A stretch of 64,000 nucleotides of DNA from assembly GCF_900496975.1 (NCBI RefSeq), contig NZ_UFQC01000016.1, positions 1-64,000 of the forward strand, given 5' to 3'. Source of the DNA: Achromobacter veterisilvae. Its GTDB lineage: Bacteria; Pseudomonadota; Gammaproteobacteria; Burkholderiales; Burkholderiaceae_B. Under the pieces are notes generated by a model. It had not been told where the DNA came from. It worked only from the letters and a program-made list of their open reading frames with translations, and did not search any database. The first letter of the stretch is position 1. Each line of letters starts with the position of its first letter. The position numbers were made by a program, and so were the translations under genes. Of this stretch, positions 7,824 through 16,461 are shown piece after piece.

Positions 7824-8653
7824 GCGTGGCGTTCCAGGGGATCCTGCCGGTAGTAGGCCTTCAGCAGTTCATACCATTGCGGCAGGGCCTGCTGCATGGG
7901 GTAGGGGTCCACGAAGAAGTGTTCCGAGCTGACCGCGAAGAATTCGGCTTCGTCGGTGGCGGCGTACGGGTCCATCGGCAACTGGCCGTACCAGGCGTCC
8001 GCCTCCTCGCTGTCGGGATCGACGTCCGGCGGGATGGCCGCCTCCACCGCGTCGAGGGCGGCGATGAAGCGGTCCATGCTGTCGTCCAGGACGCGGCGCC
8101 AGGTCCGGGGCGTCAAGTCGGGGTGCGCCGCCAGCGACGGCATCCCGTCGGCGAAGCCGGAGCGCAGGTCCAGCTTGTGGGCGAATTCGTGGATGACCAC
8201 GTTGAAGCCGCCTTCGGAGAGCTGTGTGTCTTCCCAGGACAGGACCAGCGGCCCGCCGTCCCAGGCCTCGCCGGCGGCGTCCTCGATGTATTCGTGCACC
8301 ACGCCGTCCTCGTCCTGGCGCGATCGGGGAACGCGGAAGCCGGCCGGATACACGATGATCTCGTCCCAGCCTTCGTACAGTTCGGGTGCCAGATTCAGGA
8401 TGGGCAGGCTGGCCTGGGCCGCGATCGACAGGCGCATGAAGTCGGATACTTCCAGCCCCTGCGCGCCATTGATGTTCTTGCTGGCCAGCAGCCAGGCCGC
8501 GCGCGCCAGCAACTGGGTGGCTTCATCGGCGTTCAGCGCCGCCAGGAACGGGTAGGCGTCCAGCACCTGCCGCCACAGTCCGGGCGAGATGCGGGACTGC
8601 ATTTCGGCCACCGCGGACGGGCGGGCGCCGCGCCCCTTCAGCCAGCGCAACAT
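7820..8653 (-). CDS. mtfA: MtfA family zinc peptidase
   Basis: A 277-residue protein of the MtfA (YeeI) family, a zinc metallopeptidase that in enterobacteria titrates the glucose repressor Mlc. The zinc-binding motif HEFAHKLD (about residues 154-161) and the downstream acidic segment ATDEAEFFAVSSEHFF with the third ligand are clear. The family start LKGRGARP...RISPGLW is present. It is the first gene of a two-gene minus-strand unit with the flavodoxin-like gene and is divergent from relA across about 100 bases. No Mlc homologue is in view, so peptidase activity is inferred from the motif alone. Confidence 0.92.
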   Translation of the reverse strand: MLRWLKGRGARPSAVAEMQSRISPGLWRQVLDAYPFLAALNADEATQLLARAAWLLASKNINGAQGLEVSDFMRLSIAAQASLPILNLAPELYEGWDEIIVYPAGFRVPRSRQDEDGVVHEYIEDAAGEAWDGGPLVLSWEDTQLSEGGFNVVIHEFAHKLDLRSGFADGMPSLAAHPDLTPRTWRRVLDDSMDRFIAALDAVEAAIPPDVDPDSEEADAWYGQLPMDPYAATDEAEFFAVSSEHFFVDPYPMQQALPQWYELLKAYYRQDPLERHA

Positions 8654-8757
8654 AAGCTCGGGTTCCTTCCATATGCCGCGGATGGCGGCGTCTTTTGGGG
8701 TTGATACACGCTAGTGTAGAGTGTCGGCATATCAACCAATAACGCTTTCCGCCCGTC
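8654..8757. promoter_or_regulatory. Divergent mtfA/relA promoter region
   Basis: About 100 bases between divergent genes. TTGATA (8701-8706) and TATCAA (8730-8735) form an inverted pair enclosing TACAC-GCTA-GTGTA (8705-8718), which looks like an operator. No pair of −35/−10 boxes with standard spacing could be assigned confidently on either strand. Confidence 0.4.
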
Positions 8758-11022
8758 ATGCCCGCCCCGCCTGTACTCGACGCGCCTTCGCCCTTCGACG
8801 CCGCCTGGCGCGAGGAGGTGGGGGCTGGCCTGGATCCCGACGGACTGGCGTTGATCGACCGGGCCGTCGCCTGGGCCGAGCCCCGCTTCGAAGGGCAGCA
8901 CGCGCTGACGGGCGAGCCCCTGGCCGGACACGGCGCGGGCGTGGTCCGCGTGCTGGCGGGCCTGCACACCGACGCCGCGACGCGGGCGGCCGCCTTGCTG
9001 GCCGCCTTGCCGACCGACCTGATGGCGCCCGCGCCGTCCTTGCGCAGCGACCCGGTCGCGGCCGCGTTCGGCGCCGAGATCGCGCGGCTGGTGCAGGGCA
9101 CGCGGGCCCTGCTGCGGCTGGGCGTGGTGGCCCGGCAGGCCAGCGACGCCGAAGCCGAAAGCGGTTCCCAGAAGGAAATGCAGCGCAAGATGCTGCTGGC
9201 CATGGCGGCCGACCTGCGCATCGTGCTGATGCGGCTGGCGTCCCGGCTGCGCAGCCTGCGCTGGCACGCGGAAAGCAAGGCGCCGTGCTCCACCGCCTTC
9301 GCCCGGGAAACCCTGGACCTGTACGCGCCCCTGGCCAACCGCCTGGGGATCTGGCAGATCAAGTGGGAAATGGAAGACCTGGCGTTCCGTTTCCTGGAGC
9401 CGGAAAAGTACAAGCAGATCGCCCGCCTGCTGGAAGAAAAGCGGGCCGAGCGCGAGGCCTTCATCGCCAGCGCCATCGAGCGCCTGCAGGCGGCGCTGGC
9501 CCGAAGCGGAATCGAGGCCGAGGTCAGCGGCCGGCCCAAGCACATCTACAGCATCTGGAACAAGATGCGCGTGAAGGGCCTGGATTTTTCCCAGATGTAC
9601 GACCTGCGCGCGCTGCGGATCATCGTGGACGACGTGCGCGCCTGCTATACGGCGCTGGGCATGGTGCACGAGATGTGGACGCCGATCTCCGAGGAGTTCG
9701 ACGACTATATTTCCCGGCCCAAGCCCAACGGCTACCGTTCGCTGCACACGGTCGTGACCGACGACGACGGCCGCCCGTTCGAAGTGCAGATCCGCACCCG
9801 CGAGATGCACCAGTTCGCCGAATACGGCATGGCCGCGCATTGGCGCTACAAAGAGGCGGGGTCCAAGGGCGGCCAGGTGGCGGCCTCCAGCGAATACGAC
9901 CGCCAACTGGCGTGGATGCGCCAGTTGCTGGCCTGGAACACCGAGGTCGAGGGCGGCGGCGAACCCGCCGGGCCGGCCCCCGGCAAGCCCGCCGGCAAGG
10001 GCCGCAACGCGGCGGCGGCGCCGGCGCACACCGACGAACGCATCTACGTGCTGACGCCCCAGGCGCGCGTGATCGAGCTGCCCGCGGGCGCCACGCCGGT
10101 CGACTTCGCCTATCACTTGCATACCGACCTGGGCCACCGCTGCCGCGGCGCCCGCGTCGACGGCCAGATGGTGCCGCTGCAGACGCGGCTGTCCACCGGC
10201 CAGACCGTGGAGATCATTTCCGCCAAGTCGGGCGGCCCGTCGCGCGACTGGCTCAATCCCCAGTTGGGATTCCTGGCCAGCCCCCGGGCCCGCGCCAAGG
10301 TGCGCATGTGGTTCAACGCGATCGAACTGCAGCAGCGCATCACCCAGGGCCAGGCGCTGGTGGAAAAGGAATTGCAGCGCCTGGGCAAGACCGCCGTCAA
10401 TCTCGAACAGTTGGCGCAGAACCTGGGCTTTGCCCGCGCCGACGACCTGTACGTGGCGGCGGCCAAGGAAGAATTCAGCCTGCGGCAGATCGACACGCTG
10501 TTCCAGCAGCCGGCGCCCGCCGCCGAGCCGCAGCCGGCCGCGCTGCGCAGCGCCAGCGCGGGCAGCGCCGAAAAAAGCGGCAAGAGCGGCGTGCTGGTGG
10601 TGGGGGTGGGGTCGCTGCTGACCCAACTGGCGCGCTGCTGCCGTCCGGCGCCGCCGGACGCCATCGCGGGCTTCGTCACGCGGGGGCGCGGCGTGTCCAT
10701 CCACCGCAGCGACTGCCACAGCTATCTGGCCCTGGCCGCGCGCGAGCCCGAGCGCGTCATCGAAGTGGCGTGGGGCGAGACGTCCGACACCTTCTATCCG
10801 GTGGATATCAGCGTGCGCGCGCACGACCGTTCCGGCCTGTTGCGCGACCTGTCCGAGGTCTTTGCCCGGCTGCGCCTGAACGTGGTGGGCGTGAACACGC
10901 AGAGCCGGCAGTCGCTGGCCCATATGGTGTTCACGGTGGAGGTGCGCGGCGGAGAGTCCCTGTCGCGCGCGCTGGACGCGCTGGCCGAGGTGCAGGGCGT
11001 GTCGTCGGCGGTGCGCCGCTGA
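8758..11022 (+). CDS. relA: RelA-type (p)ppGpp synthetase
   Basis: Ribosome-associated synthetase of the stringent-response alarmone. The 754-residue long-RSH layout is intact: N-terminal pseudo-hydrolase, synthetase (about 230-350, SGRPKHIYSIWNKM and ISRPKPNGYRSLHT), TGS (about 420-485, ERIYVLTPQ), a cysteine-containing RIS/zinc-finger segment (ARCCRP, about 622-628) and C-terminal ACT (about 680-754). The hydrolase HD motif is not conserved: the segment aligning with the LHDVVED region reads LLAALPTDL. That makes it a synthetase-only RelA rather than a bifunctional SpoT, which should be encoded elsewhere. The ATG at 8758 gives the standard N-terminus. Confidence 0.95.
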   Translation: MPAPPVLDAPSPFDAAWREEVGAGLDPDGLALIDRAVAWAEPRFEGQHALTGEPLAGHGAGVVRVLAGLHTDAATRAAALLAALPTDLMAPAPSLRSDPVAAAFGAEIARLVQGTRALLRLGVVARQASDAEAESGSQKEMQRKMLLAMAADLRIVLMRLASRLRSLRWHAESKAPCSTAFARETLDLYAPLANRLGIWQIKWEMEDLAFRFLEPEKYKQIARLLEEKRAEREAFIASAIERLQAALARSGIEAEVSGRPKHIYSIWNKMRVKGLDFSQMYDLRALRIIVDDVRACYTALGMVHEMWTPISEEFDDYISRPKPNGYRSLHTVVTDDDGRPFEVQIRTREMHQFAEYGMAAHWRYKEAGSKGGQVAASSEYDRQLAWMRQLLAWNTEVEGGGEPAGPAPGKPAGKGRNAAAAPAHTDERIYVLTPQARVIELPAGATPVDFAYHLHTDLGHRCRGARVDGQMVPLQTRLSTGQTVEIISAKSGGPSRDWLNPQLGFLASPRARAKVRMWFNAIELQQRITQGQALVEKELQRLGKTAVNLEQLAQNLGFARADDLYVAAAKEEFSLRQIDTLFQQPAPAAEPQPAALRSASAGSAEKSGKSGVLVVGVGSLLTQLARCCRPAPPDAIAGFVTRGRGVSIHRSDCHSYLALAAREPERVIEVAWGETSDTFYPVDISVRAHDRSGLLRDLSEVFARLRLNVVGVNTQSRQSLAHMVFTVEVRGGESLSRALDALAEVQGVSSAVRR

Positions 11023-11035
11023 GCCCCCGCGGCGC

Positions 11036-11217
11036 GCGAGGCCGCCTGGCGCTCTTCTTCCTTGATCTGCTTGAAGACGTCGGTTTCGTCGACGTTGCGG
11101 CGGATATGGATGGCGATCGGCACGATGACCAGGCCGAAGGCGAAGGGCAGGCGCCACGCCCGGTCGGCGATCTGCTGCGGCGTGAAGAACTCGGTGATGA
11201 GCGTGCCGCGGGCGGCG
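11036..11217 (-). pseudogene. Remnant of an MHS-family MFS transporter
   Basis: Read on the minus strand, this gap between relA and argE encodes about 60 residues resembling the middle of a metabolite:H+ symporter (MHS) protein: TLITEFFTPQQIADRAWRLPFAFGLVIV followed by PIAIHIRRNVDETDVF. The family motif is WGWRLPF...G...G.YIRR.L.ETPVF. No start codon, membrane-segment series or C-terminal half surrounds it; the open frame continues only as the antisense of relA and argE. It is most simply a decayed or deleted transporter gene. Confidence 0.7.
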
Positions 11218-11258
11218 CCTGGCTTTACACTGCTCTTTTTCCCCACGAGAGTAGTGAC

Positions 11259-12410
11259 ATGAACGCGCGCACCTGGCTGGAAACGCTGGTCGGTTTCGAC
11301 ACCACCAGCCGCAATTCCAATCTTGCCCTGATCGAAACCGTCCGCGATTGGCTCAAGGGCCAGGGCGTCGACGCATGGCTGGCGCACAATCCGGAGCGCA
11401 CCAAGGCCAACCTGTTCGCCACCCTGCCGGGGCAGGACGGCGGCCTGCAGGGCGGGATCGTCCTGTCGGGCCATACCGACGTGGTGCCCGTGGACGGCCA
11501 GGACTGGAGCACGGACCCGTTCAAGCTCATCGAAAAGGACGGCCTGCTCTATGGCCGCGGCAGTTGCGACATGAAGGGCTTCATCGCCGGTTCGCTGGCG
11601 ATGGTGCCGGAATTCCTGGCCATGCCCCGCAAGAAGCCGATCCACCTGGCGTTCTCCTACGACGAGGAAGTGGGCTGCGCCGGCGCGCCCTACATGCTGG
11701 CCGACCTGCACGACCGCGGCATCCGGCCGGAAGGCTGCGTGGTGGGCGAGCCCACCGGCATGCAGGTGGTGGTGGCGCACAAGGGCATCAACCTGTTCCG
11801 CTGCAAGGTGCATGGCAAGGCGGCGCATTCGTCCCTGACCCCGCGCGGCTGCAACGCCATCGAATACGCCGCGCGCCTGATCTGCCGCATCCGCGACCTG
11901 GCCGACAGCTTCAAGGCCAAGGGTCCGTACGACCAGTTCTACGACGTGCCGTTCTCGACCATGACCACCAACCAGATCCACGGCGGCATCGCGGTCAACA
12001 CCATTCCGGAATCCTGCGAATTCAGCTACGAATTCCGCAACCTGCCCGGCATGCAGCCCGACGAGATCCAGGCGGAAGTCGAGAAATACGTGCGCGAAGA
12101 GCTCCTGCCGCGCATGCAGGCCGAGTTCGAGGGCGCCAGCATCGAGATCGAAACGGGCGCCGCGGCGCCGGCGCTGGAAGCGTCTGAAGAGGCCGCCATC
12201 ACCCAGTTGGTGCGTGCCCTGACCGAAGACCGCGCGACCCGCAAGGTCGCCTACGGCACCGAGGCCGGCCTGTTCCAGGGCATCGGCATCCCGACGGTCG
12301 TCTGCGGCCCGGGCCACATCGAACAGGCCCACAAGCCCGACGAATACGTCGCGCTGGACCAATTGGCGTCCTGCGAGACCTTCCTGCGCCGCCTCGGGCA
12401 GTCCCTCTGA
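11259..12410 (+). CDS. argE: Acetylornithine deacetylase
   Basis: Zinc-dependent M20 hydrolase that removes the acetyl group from N2-acetylornithine in arginine synthesis. The 383-residue protein shows the metal-binding SGHTDVVPVDG, GRGSCDMKGF and the catalytic-base motif DEEVGCAGA, then a dimerisation domain (HGKAAHSS) and a C-terminal CGPGHIEQAHKPDEY with the last metal histidine. The family also contains DapE and related deacylases; the ArgE assignment rests on overall similarity and the CGPGHI...HKPDEY ending. The start is the ATG at 11259, just after the transporter remnant, so its promoter probably lies in the 11218-11258 interval. Confidence 0.9.
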   Translation: MNARTWLETLVGFDTTSRNSNLALIETVRDWLKGQGVDAWLAHNPERTKANLFATLPGQDGGLQGGIVLSGHTDVVPVDGQDWSTDPFKLIEKDGLLYGRGSCDMKGFIAGSLAMVPEFLAMPRKKPIHLAFSYDEEVGCAGAPYMLADLHDRGIRPEGCVVGEPTGMQVVVAHKGINLFRCKVHGKAAHSSLTPRGCNAIEYAARLICRIRDLADSFKAKGPYDQFYDVPFSTMTTNQIHGGIAVNTIPESCEFSYEFRNLPGMQPDEIQAEVEKYVREELLPRMQAEFEGASIEIETGAAAPALEASEEAAITQLVRALTEDRATRKVAYGTEAGLFQGIGIPTVVCGPGHIEQAHKPDEYVALDQLASCETFLRRLGQSL

Positions 12411-12546
12411 GGCCGCCGCGGCCGTTTGCGGAGCGGACGCGCGGCCGCTTCCGCTCCCGGCCGCAGCCGGCGTCAGGTAAAATGCCGGGTTGCAAACCGG
12501 ATTTGCGGCGGGCAGTGGCCTGCCGCGATGCCGGGGGAGATGCTTG

Positions 12547-13746
<1,200 letters not shown>

Positions 13747-13755
13747 GGGCCGACC

Positions 13756-14619
13756 ATGGCAACTCGCACCGACCGCATCGCCGCCGCCTTTGCGCGCACC
13801 GCCGAATCCGGCCGCGCCGCGGCGCTGATTCCCTATATTGCCGCGGGCGATCCCTCGCCCGAGACCACCGTTCCCCTGATGCATGCGCTGGTCGAGGCCG
13901 GCGCCGACGTCATCGAGCTGGGCGTGCCGTTCTCCGACCCCATGGCCGACGGCCCCGTCATCCAGCGGGCCGCCGAACGCGCCATCGCGCAGGGCGTGGG
14001 CCTGGCCCGCGTGCTCGAAATGGTGGCCGAGTTCCGCCAGCGCGACACCGCCACGCCGGTGGTGCTGATGGGCTACGCCAACCCGATAGAACGCATGGGC
14101 CAGGAGCGGTTCGCGCGCGAGGCCGCACAGGCCGGCGTGGACGGCGTGCTGGTGGTGGACTATCCGCCCGAGGAAGTCGTCGAATTCGCCGCGGCGCTGG
14201 GCGGGCAGGGCATTGCCCCCATTTTCCTGCTGGCGCCCACCTCCACCGAGGAACGCATCAAGGCGGTCGCCGAGGTGGCCCGCGGCTACGTGTACTACGT
14301 GTCGCTCAAGGGCGTGACGGGCTCGGGCTCGCTGAACACCGATGACGTGGCCGAGCGCGTGGCCCTGATCCGCCGTCACGTGCGCGACATTCCGGTCGGC
14401 GTGGGCTTCGGCATCCGCGACGCCGAAAGCGCCCAGCGCGTGGCGCGCGCGGCCGACGCGGTCGTCATCGGCAGCAAACTGATTGAAACCATGGAGCAGG
14501 CGGTGGCGGACGTCCCGGCTGCCCGGAAAACCGATGCCGCAGTCGCCGCCGCCAGCGGCTGGCTGCGCACCATCCGGCAGGCGCTGGATCTAGTGAAACG
14601 AGAAAACGCGTCGGCCTGA
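13756..14619 (+). CDS. trpA: Tryptophan synthase alpha chain
   Basis: TIM-barrel lyase that cleaves indole-3-glycerol phosphate to indole, which is channelled to TrpB. At 287 residues it is slightly longer than the usual 268. The catalytic Glu is in [17 protein letters not shown], the catalytic Asp in [13 protein letters not shown], and the phosphate-binding [12 protein letters not shown] and VVIGSKLI are present. It lies nine bases after trpB and 35 before accD, so the three are probably cotranscribed. Confidence 0.97.
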   Translation: MATRTDRIAAAFARTAESGRAAALIPYIAAGDPSPETTVPLMHALVEAGADVIELGVPFSDPMADGPVIQRAAERAIAQGVGLARVLEMVAEFRQRDTATPVVLMGYANPIERMGQERFAREAAQAGVDGVLVVDYPPEEVVEFAAALGGQGIAPIFLLAPTSTEERIKAVAEVARGYVYYVSLKGVTGSGSLNTDDVAERVALIRRHVRDIPVGVGFGIRDAESAQRVARAADAVVIGSKLIETMEQAVADVPAARKTDAAVAAASGWLRTIRQALDLVKRENASA

Positions 14620-14654
14620 ACGGCGGGCGCGACCTCATACGGGATGAAAAAACA

Positions 14655-15530
14655 ATGAGCTGGATCGAAAAACTCCTGCCTCCTCGCATCAATAAAACCA
14701 GCGACAGCGGCGCCCGCCGCGTTCCCGAAGGCCTATGGGTGAAATGCCCGTCGTGCGAATCGGTGCTGTACAGCGAAGACCTGGCCGCCAATCTGCATGT
14801 GTGCCCCAAGTGCGACCATCACATGCGCATCGGCGCCCGCGCCCGGATCGATTCGCTGCTCGACCTGGAAGGCCGCGTTGAAATCGGCCAGACCACGCGT
14901 TCGGTCGACACGCTGAAGTTCAAGGACACACGCAAGTACCCCGAGCGCCTCCAGGAGGCGGTCAAGCAGACGGGTGAAACCGACGCCCTGGTGGTCATGA
15001 GCGGCTCGATCCGCGGCGTGCCGGCGACGCTGGCCTGCTTCGAATTCGAATTCATGGGCGGCTCCATGGGGTCGGTGGTGGGCGAACGCTTCGCGCGCGG
15101 CGCCCAGGCCGCCCTGGACAACAAGACGCCTTTCATCTGCGTGGCCGCTTCGGGCGGCGCGCGCATGCAGGAAAGCCTGCTGTCGCTGATGCAGATGGCC
15201 AAGACGAACGCCATGCTGACCCGCCTGTCGGCCGCCGGCCTGCCTTTCATCAGCGTGCTGACCGATCCCACCATGGGCGGCGTGTCGGCCAGCTTCGCCT
15301 TCATGGGCGACGTGGTCATCGCCGAACCGAAGGCGCTGATCGGCTTTGCCGGCCCGCGCGTGATCGAGCAGACCGTGCGCGAAAAGCTGCCGGAAGGCTT
15401 CCAGCGCGCCGAGTTCCTGCTGCAGAAGGGCGCGATCGACATGGTCGTGGACCGCCGCCAGTTGCGCGAGGAAATCGCCCGCCTGCTGGCGCTGCTGACC
15501 AATCAGCCGGCGGACGTGGTCACGGCCTGA
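14655..15530 (+). CDS. accD: Acetyl-CoA carboxylase carboxyltransferase subunit beta
   Basis: One of the two carboxyltransferase subunits that pass the carboxyl group from biotin to acetyl-CoA, the first step of fatty acid synthesis. The 291-residue protein has the N-terminal C4 zinc finger (Cys31, Cys34, Cys50, Cys53) followed by the crotonase-like core with [10 protein letters not shown] and [10 protein letters not shown]. The usual downstream folC is absent; the gene is followed by its own terminator and then pagL. Confidence 0.97.
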   Translation: MSWIEKLLPPRINKTSDSGARRVPEGLWVKCPSCESVLYSEDLAANLHVCPKCDHHMRIGARARIDSLLDLEGRVEIGQTTRSVDTLKFKDTRKYPERLQEAVKQTGETDALVVMSGSIRGVPATLACFEFEFMGGSMGSVVGERFARGAQAALDNKTPFICVAASGGARMQESLLSLMQMAKTNAMLTRLSAAGLPFISVLTDPTMGGVSASFAFMGDVVIAEPKALIGFAGPRVIEQTVREKLPEGFQRAEFLLQKGAIDMVVDRRQLREEIARLLALLTNQPADVVTA

Positions 15531-15593
15531 CGAAACCGTTGCGGCCACCCCGGTCAACCGCTACTAGGCGGGCCGGGCTGGCGGTGGCAATAT

Positions 15594-15625
15594 GCCGTCG
15601 GAGGCCTGGGCCCCGGCGGCTTTTT
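15594..15625 (+). terminator. Rho-independent terminator of trpBA-accD
   Basis: GCCGTCGGAGGCC (15594-15606), a 2-base turn, GGCCCCGGCGGC (15609-15620), then TTTTT. The stem has one bulged A and one G-T pair. It sits 64 bases after the accD stop. Confidence 0.7.
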
Positions 15626-15797
15626 CATGCGCGCGGCCCGCGGGGCGCCCGGGCACGCGCCTTGCGGAGCAGGCGCGCATGTTTTGCGGAACAGTGTTTT
15701 CCATCCGCAATGTTGCCTGCGTGCGACACAAATCAAGTCGTGTGGCCCGTATTTTGCTATGTTGCGTTCTAGAGTTGAAATCTACGGAGTGATCCCA

Positions 15798-16346
15798 ATG
15801 CAGTCGACCAAGAAGAAAATGCTTACGCGCCTTGTCGGGCTGGCCCTGGCGGCTACCGCGACGTTCGCCAGCGCCCAATCGTCCAACGGCACCCAGGGCG
15901 GCGTGAGCCTGCACTACGGCATTGGAGACCACTATCAGCGCCTGACGCTGAACTACGAAACGCCTTCGGTCTGGACCTACCAGTTCGGCGGCAACTGGGG
16001 GCGCCTGGACCTGACGCCCGAGTTCGGCGCCTCGTACTGGTGGGCGGACGGTTCGCGTTCCCCCGGCCACGTCTGGCAGTTCAATGCCATCCCCATGTTC
16101 CGCTGGTGGACGGGCGAACGCTTCTACCTCGAAGCGGGCATCGGCGCCACGCTCTTCTCCAGCACGCGTTTCGCCGACGAGAACATCAGCACGGCCTTCC
16201 AGTTCGGCGACCACGTCGGCCTGGGTTTCCTGCTGACGCCGAACAACCGCATCGGCGTGCGCTATTCGCACTTCTCGAACGCCAGCATCAAGCGTCCGAA
16301 TCCCGGCCTGGACGTGGTGCAGTTGACCTACACCTACCAGTTCTGA
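15798..16346 (+). CDS. pagL: Lipid A 3-O-deacylase PagL
   Basis: Outer-membrane enzyme that removes the 3-position acyl chain of lipid A and so changes LPS toxicity and recognition. The 182-residue precursor has a signal peptide of about 26 residues (LVGLALAATATFASA) and an eight-stranded-barrel-sized body, and ends in Phe after TYTYQ, the usual outer-membrane signal. The catalytic pair is His158 and Ser160 in RYSHFSNAS. The position matching the third residue of the Pseudomonas triad (Glu140) appears to be Asp172. GGAG lies nine bases before the ATG. The gene stands alone between the accD terminator and two terminators, and appears intact. Confidence 0.9.
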   Translation: MQSTKKKMLTRLVGLALAATATFASAQSSNGTQGGVSLHYGIGDHYQRLTLNYETPSVWTYQFGGNWGRLDLTPEFGASYWWADGSRSPGHVWQFNAIPMFRWWTGERFYLEAGIGATLFSSTRFADENISTAFQFGDHVGLGFLLTPNNRIGVRYSHFSNASIKRPNPGLDVVQLTYTYQF

Positions 16347-16365
16347 ACCGGCTGACGCCGCTACG

Positions 16366-16397
16366 AAAAACCCTCGGAGAAACCGAGGGTTTTTTTT
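16366..16397. terminator. pagL terminator, bidirectional
   Basis: AAAAACCCTCGG (16366-16377), a short AGAAA loop, then CCGAGGG (16383-16389) and eight T. The A-tract on the left makes it functional on the minus strand too. Confidence 0.85.
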
Positions 16398-16416
16398 CGC
16401 CGGGCCGCCTTAAGAC

Positions 16417-16442
16417 AAAAAAAACCCCCGCCGAAGCGGGGG
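16417..16442 (-). terminator. rne terminator
   Basis: CCCCCGC (16425-16431), CGAA loop, GCGGGGG (16436-16442). On the minus strand the stem is followed by eight T (A-run 16417-16424). It lies 20 bases past the rne stop. Confidence 0.85.
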
Positions 16443-16461
16443 TCTTGCACAGCTTGCACGC

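Noticed and set aside
10794-12362. A 522-codon minus-strand frame across relA and argE
   Set aside because: Only the central 60 codons resemble a transporter; the rest is the shadow of relA and argE, so only the remnant was kept.
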